Source: Marsupella aquatica (Eukaryota > Marchantiophyta). From it: a DNA stretch of 64,000 nt. This document shows positions 60,843-64,000 of this stretch, one piece after another. A program made the translations under genes and the position numbers. Location: assembly GCA_973895155.1 (NCBI GenBank), contig OZ316897.1:7750001-7814000 (forward strand), written 5' to 3'. The number at the start of each line of letters is the position of its first letter. Position 1 is the stretch's first letter. The notes below the pieces were generated by a model. The model was not told the origin of the DNA. It made no database searches and saw only the letters and a list, made by a program, of their open reading frames with translations.

Positions 60843-63010
60843 TAGACACCTACAATGCAAGCAAGACAAATACAATGATGAAAACATGATGCAATATCTC
60901 TTTGTTGTGCAAAGCATCTTACTAGCTCTAGGTTAATTTCAGTTTGAAGTCAATTTGTTAAACCTCAATGTGTCCCTAAATACACTTTTAGAAGTCATTT
61001 CCTCATTCTCCTTCAAGTGGTATAATTTTTGTCGAGCAGGACATCATCTGCACATTTGTTTCCAAACCTTATATTCATGGCAATCAAGTGCTCAGGTTAA
61101 CAATTATACAAGTCACCTTAAACAATTGATGCAAAGAGATAGCTCTCATATTGCATTTGAGTATTTGTGGACATCAGTCTATCACTGCTATAGTATGACG
61201 GTATGACTTGATCAAGTACGACTTGTCTAAGGTTGAGTGGGTTGGTACTGTAGTGGACAGTAATAATACTACCAAATTATTTTGCAATTTGTTTCCCCAC
61301 ATGTACATGGTCTCATCAAAACTGTGAGTAAGAATGTGTTCATTATGTACCTCAGGGTGATTGCATCCCTCCTATTTTCAAGACGGGCTATCAATCCATG
61401 CAAAAGGTTTGATGAAAACTGTGGGTAGATTAGTACGCAATTGAGCTACAATAGGAGATTTAGCATATAAGCAGTGTATCTTTCTCGAGGACAAGTTCAG
61501 ACAGGAGGGCTTTACGATGGTCGCTGGTTTAGTAGGATGTGGAAATTTGGACGGGATCACCAAGACTGAGATTCTCATATAAAGTACACTGCAAGGGTCC
61601 ACTTAAATTTGATCGGGTGACCTGTAAGCGCAGTGAATGACCTTTGTAGGTTTTTTGACCCTGGCCCTAAAGGAGATATGGTCCTGAAGTCCCCTAAGAC
61701 TTTGACAATGCTCGTAATAATATTCTCTGATTTTGTCCAAGTTTGGTAGAAATCAGCAGCTTCCACTCTTGATGACACACTCTTCTAGCCCATCTTACAC
61801 CATACAATCCATTCAAAGTAACATCTTGAGTATTTGCCAAAAAACTTATTTCATCTCTTCATTTTCACAATAATTACGTTGCCAGGCTACTGTCAGTGTG
61901 AGTTTAACGGTGTCTAAAACCAACTTGACACCAGTTTTGAAACCAAGAAAACTTTCCGTGTATCTTTTTTGTCGAAAGAATTGGCATACTTATTGTTTTT
62001 CAAATTCTCTCTATTTGTTGAATGGCAAAACTTAGGATTTTAAGGCAACAAAGATTTACTAGAGTAGTTTGCCACTAAAGTTATTCAAACATTGCATTTT
62101 GCCAGATTCTAAAAATATTTATCACTGCCACTCTTGATAATTTAGGTTTTAACAAGTCCTAATCTGTGTATTCTCAGACCAAAAATAGACCATTCCATAG
62201 TATAACTCTCTACAAACTATGCCATTAAGGTTTTTTCTTCGGATAAAACAGCTTAAAAGCTTTCCAAAATTCATTTTCTAAAACTGAATCCCTGTACTAT
62301 ACATGTTACCACCAGCGTAGCACAAAAACTCTAAAAAAACTGTGAATACTATACCAGAGCACATTTCAGTGTTTGTGGATATTTCCTCCAAGTTGCAAAA
62401 GTCCATTTGGGATTTGGATGGTCCATCTGAGTAGACTGTCAAATGGTGTGATCTAAGGGTTGTGTGTGACTTAAAGACTCTTATTCCTATCACAGGTAGG
62501 CCAATTTCATTCTTTGTAGGGTTTGGGACAATGTACCTCCCTACCGTAATAGTGTTCTACAACAACAAAATCACCATACGTGCCGTGAAGAGAGAAAACT
62601 TCACACAAAGCAAGAAAAAATAAATAAAGACAAAGGATCTTCATCTGTCTATCAACTACTATAATTTCTAATCAGGCCAAAAGTGGTGGGCTGTCGATCC
62701 CTTACAAAATGACTTTTGGAGTGAATCTATGAGAGCCTTCAGATTGATTCCCTCAATTTCTTGGACCTTGAGATAATCTAAAAATGGGACAAGCTATAAA
62801 GTTAGATAAATGTATGAGAATAAATGTACAAAGTAGAGTACATGTTTACAGGATGTACAAGCTATACACGTATAGGGTACACTCCAGCATTATTGGGTGT
62901 GTGCATATGACAACTAGGAGAGACAGAAGGAAGAACTTAACAAAGTATTTGTTTCTTCCATTTTCAAATAGGTTTACCCTCATTTAGAAAACTTTTACCT
63001 TTATCCATTT
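60843..63010. other. 5' flank of the Ser-rich repeat gene, no gene seen
   Basis: Only short overlapping ORFs without motifs. An upstream non-coding exon of the neighbouring gene may lie here. Confidence 0.4.
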
Positions 63011-63019
63011 TTTGAGGTG

Positions 63020-63152
63020 GGAAGGTAGACATCTTACAAAAAAGTCTCCTGCAAAGTCTTTTGCGAGACATCATATTTTCCGCAAATGATATCTTTTTGC
63101 AACATCTTTTCCATATCTACATCTTCTGTGCAATGCATGGGTATTGAGCTAG
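63020..63152 (+). mobile_element. Helitron-like element H3, 3' terminus
   Basis: On the plus strand the array words ('aagatgt' in reverse complement: gcaacatcttttcc, ctacatcttctgtgc) run into TGTGCAATGCATGGGTATTGAG and then CTAG^T at 63149-63153. The same end structure is seen, inverted, at 19699 and 37018. The 5' end was not found, so the left boundary given here is arbitrary. Confidence 0.6.
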
Positions 63153-63153
63153 T

Positions 63154-64000
63154 ACACTATAATAGGTAGTCCCGATCTTTATCTTTCATGATTTATTTAC
63201 AAATTTTCATTATGGCGGGAAACCTCCTTGTCCATTTAATTACAATGACACTTTTTCTTAACAATAAAATTGGCCAAAAGGTGCCATTGTGCAGGTCTTT
63301 AGTGCCCAACCCTTTGTTGAGTGAAGCAAACATTATTCATAAAACAACGTGCACATATGTAACATCCACCAAACACACAAGCAGTCCACACAGGAGATGT
63401 GTGGTTCACTTCACCAGATGTAACGTCCATGGGAACACATAAGAGAATTTTACTAAACTCCAAGCCCGTCGGCCATACCAAGTCTCGAGAGACTGAACTA
63501 TTCTATCTCTCAATTGGGAGGTATATGTTTGATGGGACCCTTGCTAAAACCGGGGCTAAAACAAATTTACCTGATAGGCCCTTATGAAACTTTTGTTATG
63601 AACTAGGCCCCTTCTGACACTTTTGTCTCTATGTTCTTGTAAAGTTCCTGTAAGAAATTTTAGCCTACTATTATCACCAATAAGAGTTACTATAAAGTTT
63701 AGAGTCAAACCATGTTGAATGACAAACTACGGCGTTGGGGGAACTGTGGAGTAATGGCGGCCATCACATGAACTGCAAATTCCTAAGTGAAGACAATATG
63801 GTTCATGACTTCAGGTTTGAATTTCTACCACACCGTCTTTAGGTTGCTTCTCACCCCCTTCTCACACAGGGTTTGTATGATGTGTTGATGCTTCTCTTTG
63901 TTCTTTTGTCTAAGTATGGAATGAATCCTCTACTTTTGGTCATTGGCCCCTAGTCCAACATTCAAAATTGTCCAAATTGTGGAACAAAGAGAACATGGAT
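63154..64000. other. Intergenic, no gene seen
   Basis: Short ORFs only, without motifs or splice context. Confidence 0.4.

Overview
The window reads as nuclear DNA of a green plant or streptophyte alga. Its genes are split by short GT-AG introns. The two genes that can be named encode proteins whose closest remembered relatives are from land plants: a DNA polymerase eta and a TM9SF/TMN (EMP70) endomembrane protein. Most of the rest is transposon debris: a Ty1/copia LTR element, Helitron-like elements, a foldback element and a MITE. The species cannot be fixed from sequence alone.

Layout. 1-5850 has no convincing gene; it holds a dispersed repeat (1-640) and a 1.0-kb foldback element with terminal inverted repeats of about 250 bp and an 8-bp target duplication (1710-2711). 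5851-11818 (minus) is an 11-exon POLH gene (875 codons) that closes in frame across every junction. 12740-18910 holds a duplicated scrap of POLH exon 8, split by a 6.0-kb copia element with a 5-bp target duplication. The copia element itself carries a MITE in its 5' LTR, an inverted LTR piece where gag should be, and 1.8 kb of foreign DNA between integrase and reverse transcriptase. 19699-21539 is a Helitron-like element inserted in a repeat whose uninterrupted copy survives near 40.4-40.6 kb.

22850-29620 is a segment bounded by a 20-bp direct repeat. It contains an intact six-exon gene (minus, 767 codons) for a DDE-transposase-like protein and a convergent 132-codon ORF. 30691-34822 (minus) is a seven-exon TM9SF gene (590 codons). 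37018-38126 is a second Helitron-like element. 42099-46888 (minus) is a five-exon gene for a 1316-residue protein I do not recognise. 51993-60842 (minus) is a long-intron gene, mostly phase-0 exons, for a Ser-rich repeat protein I do not recognise; its 3' end is not resolved. The last 3 kb hold the 3' terminus of a third Helitron-like copy (63152).

The host genes do not form a pathway: DNA-damage bypass (POLH), Golgi/endosome membrane (TM9SF) and two unknowns sit between nested transposons. All exon models were built by hand from splice consensus and reading phase, with no transcript evidence.
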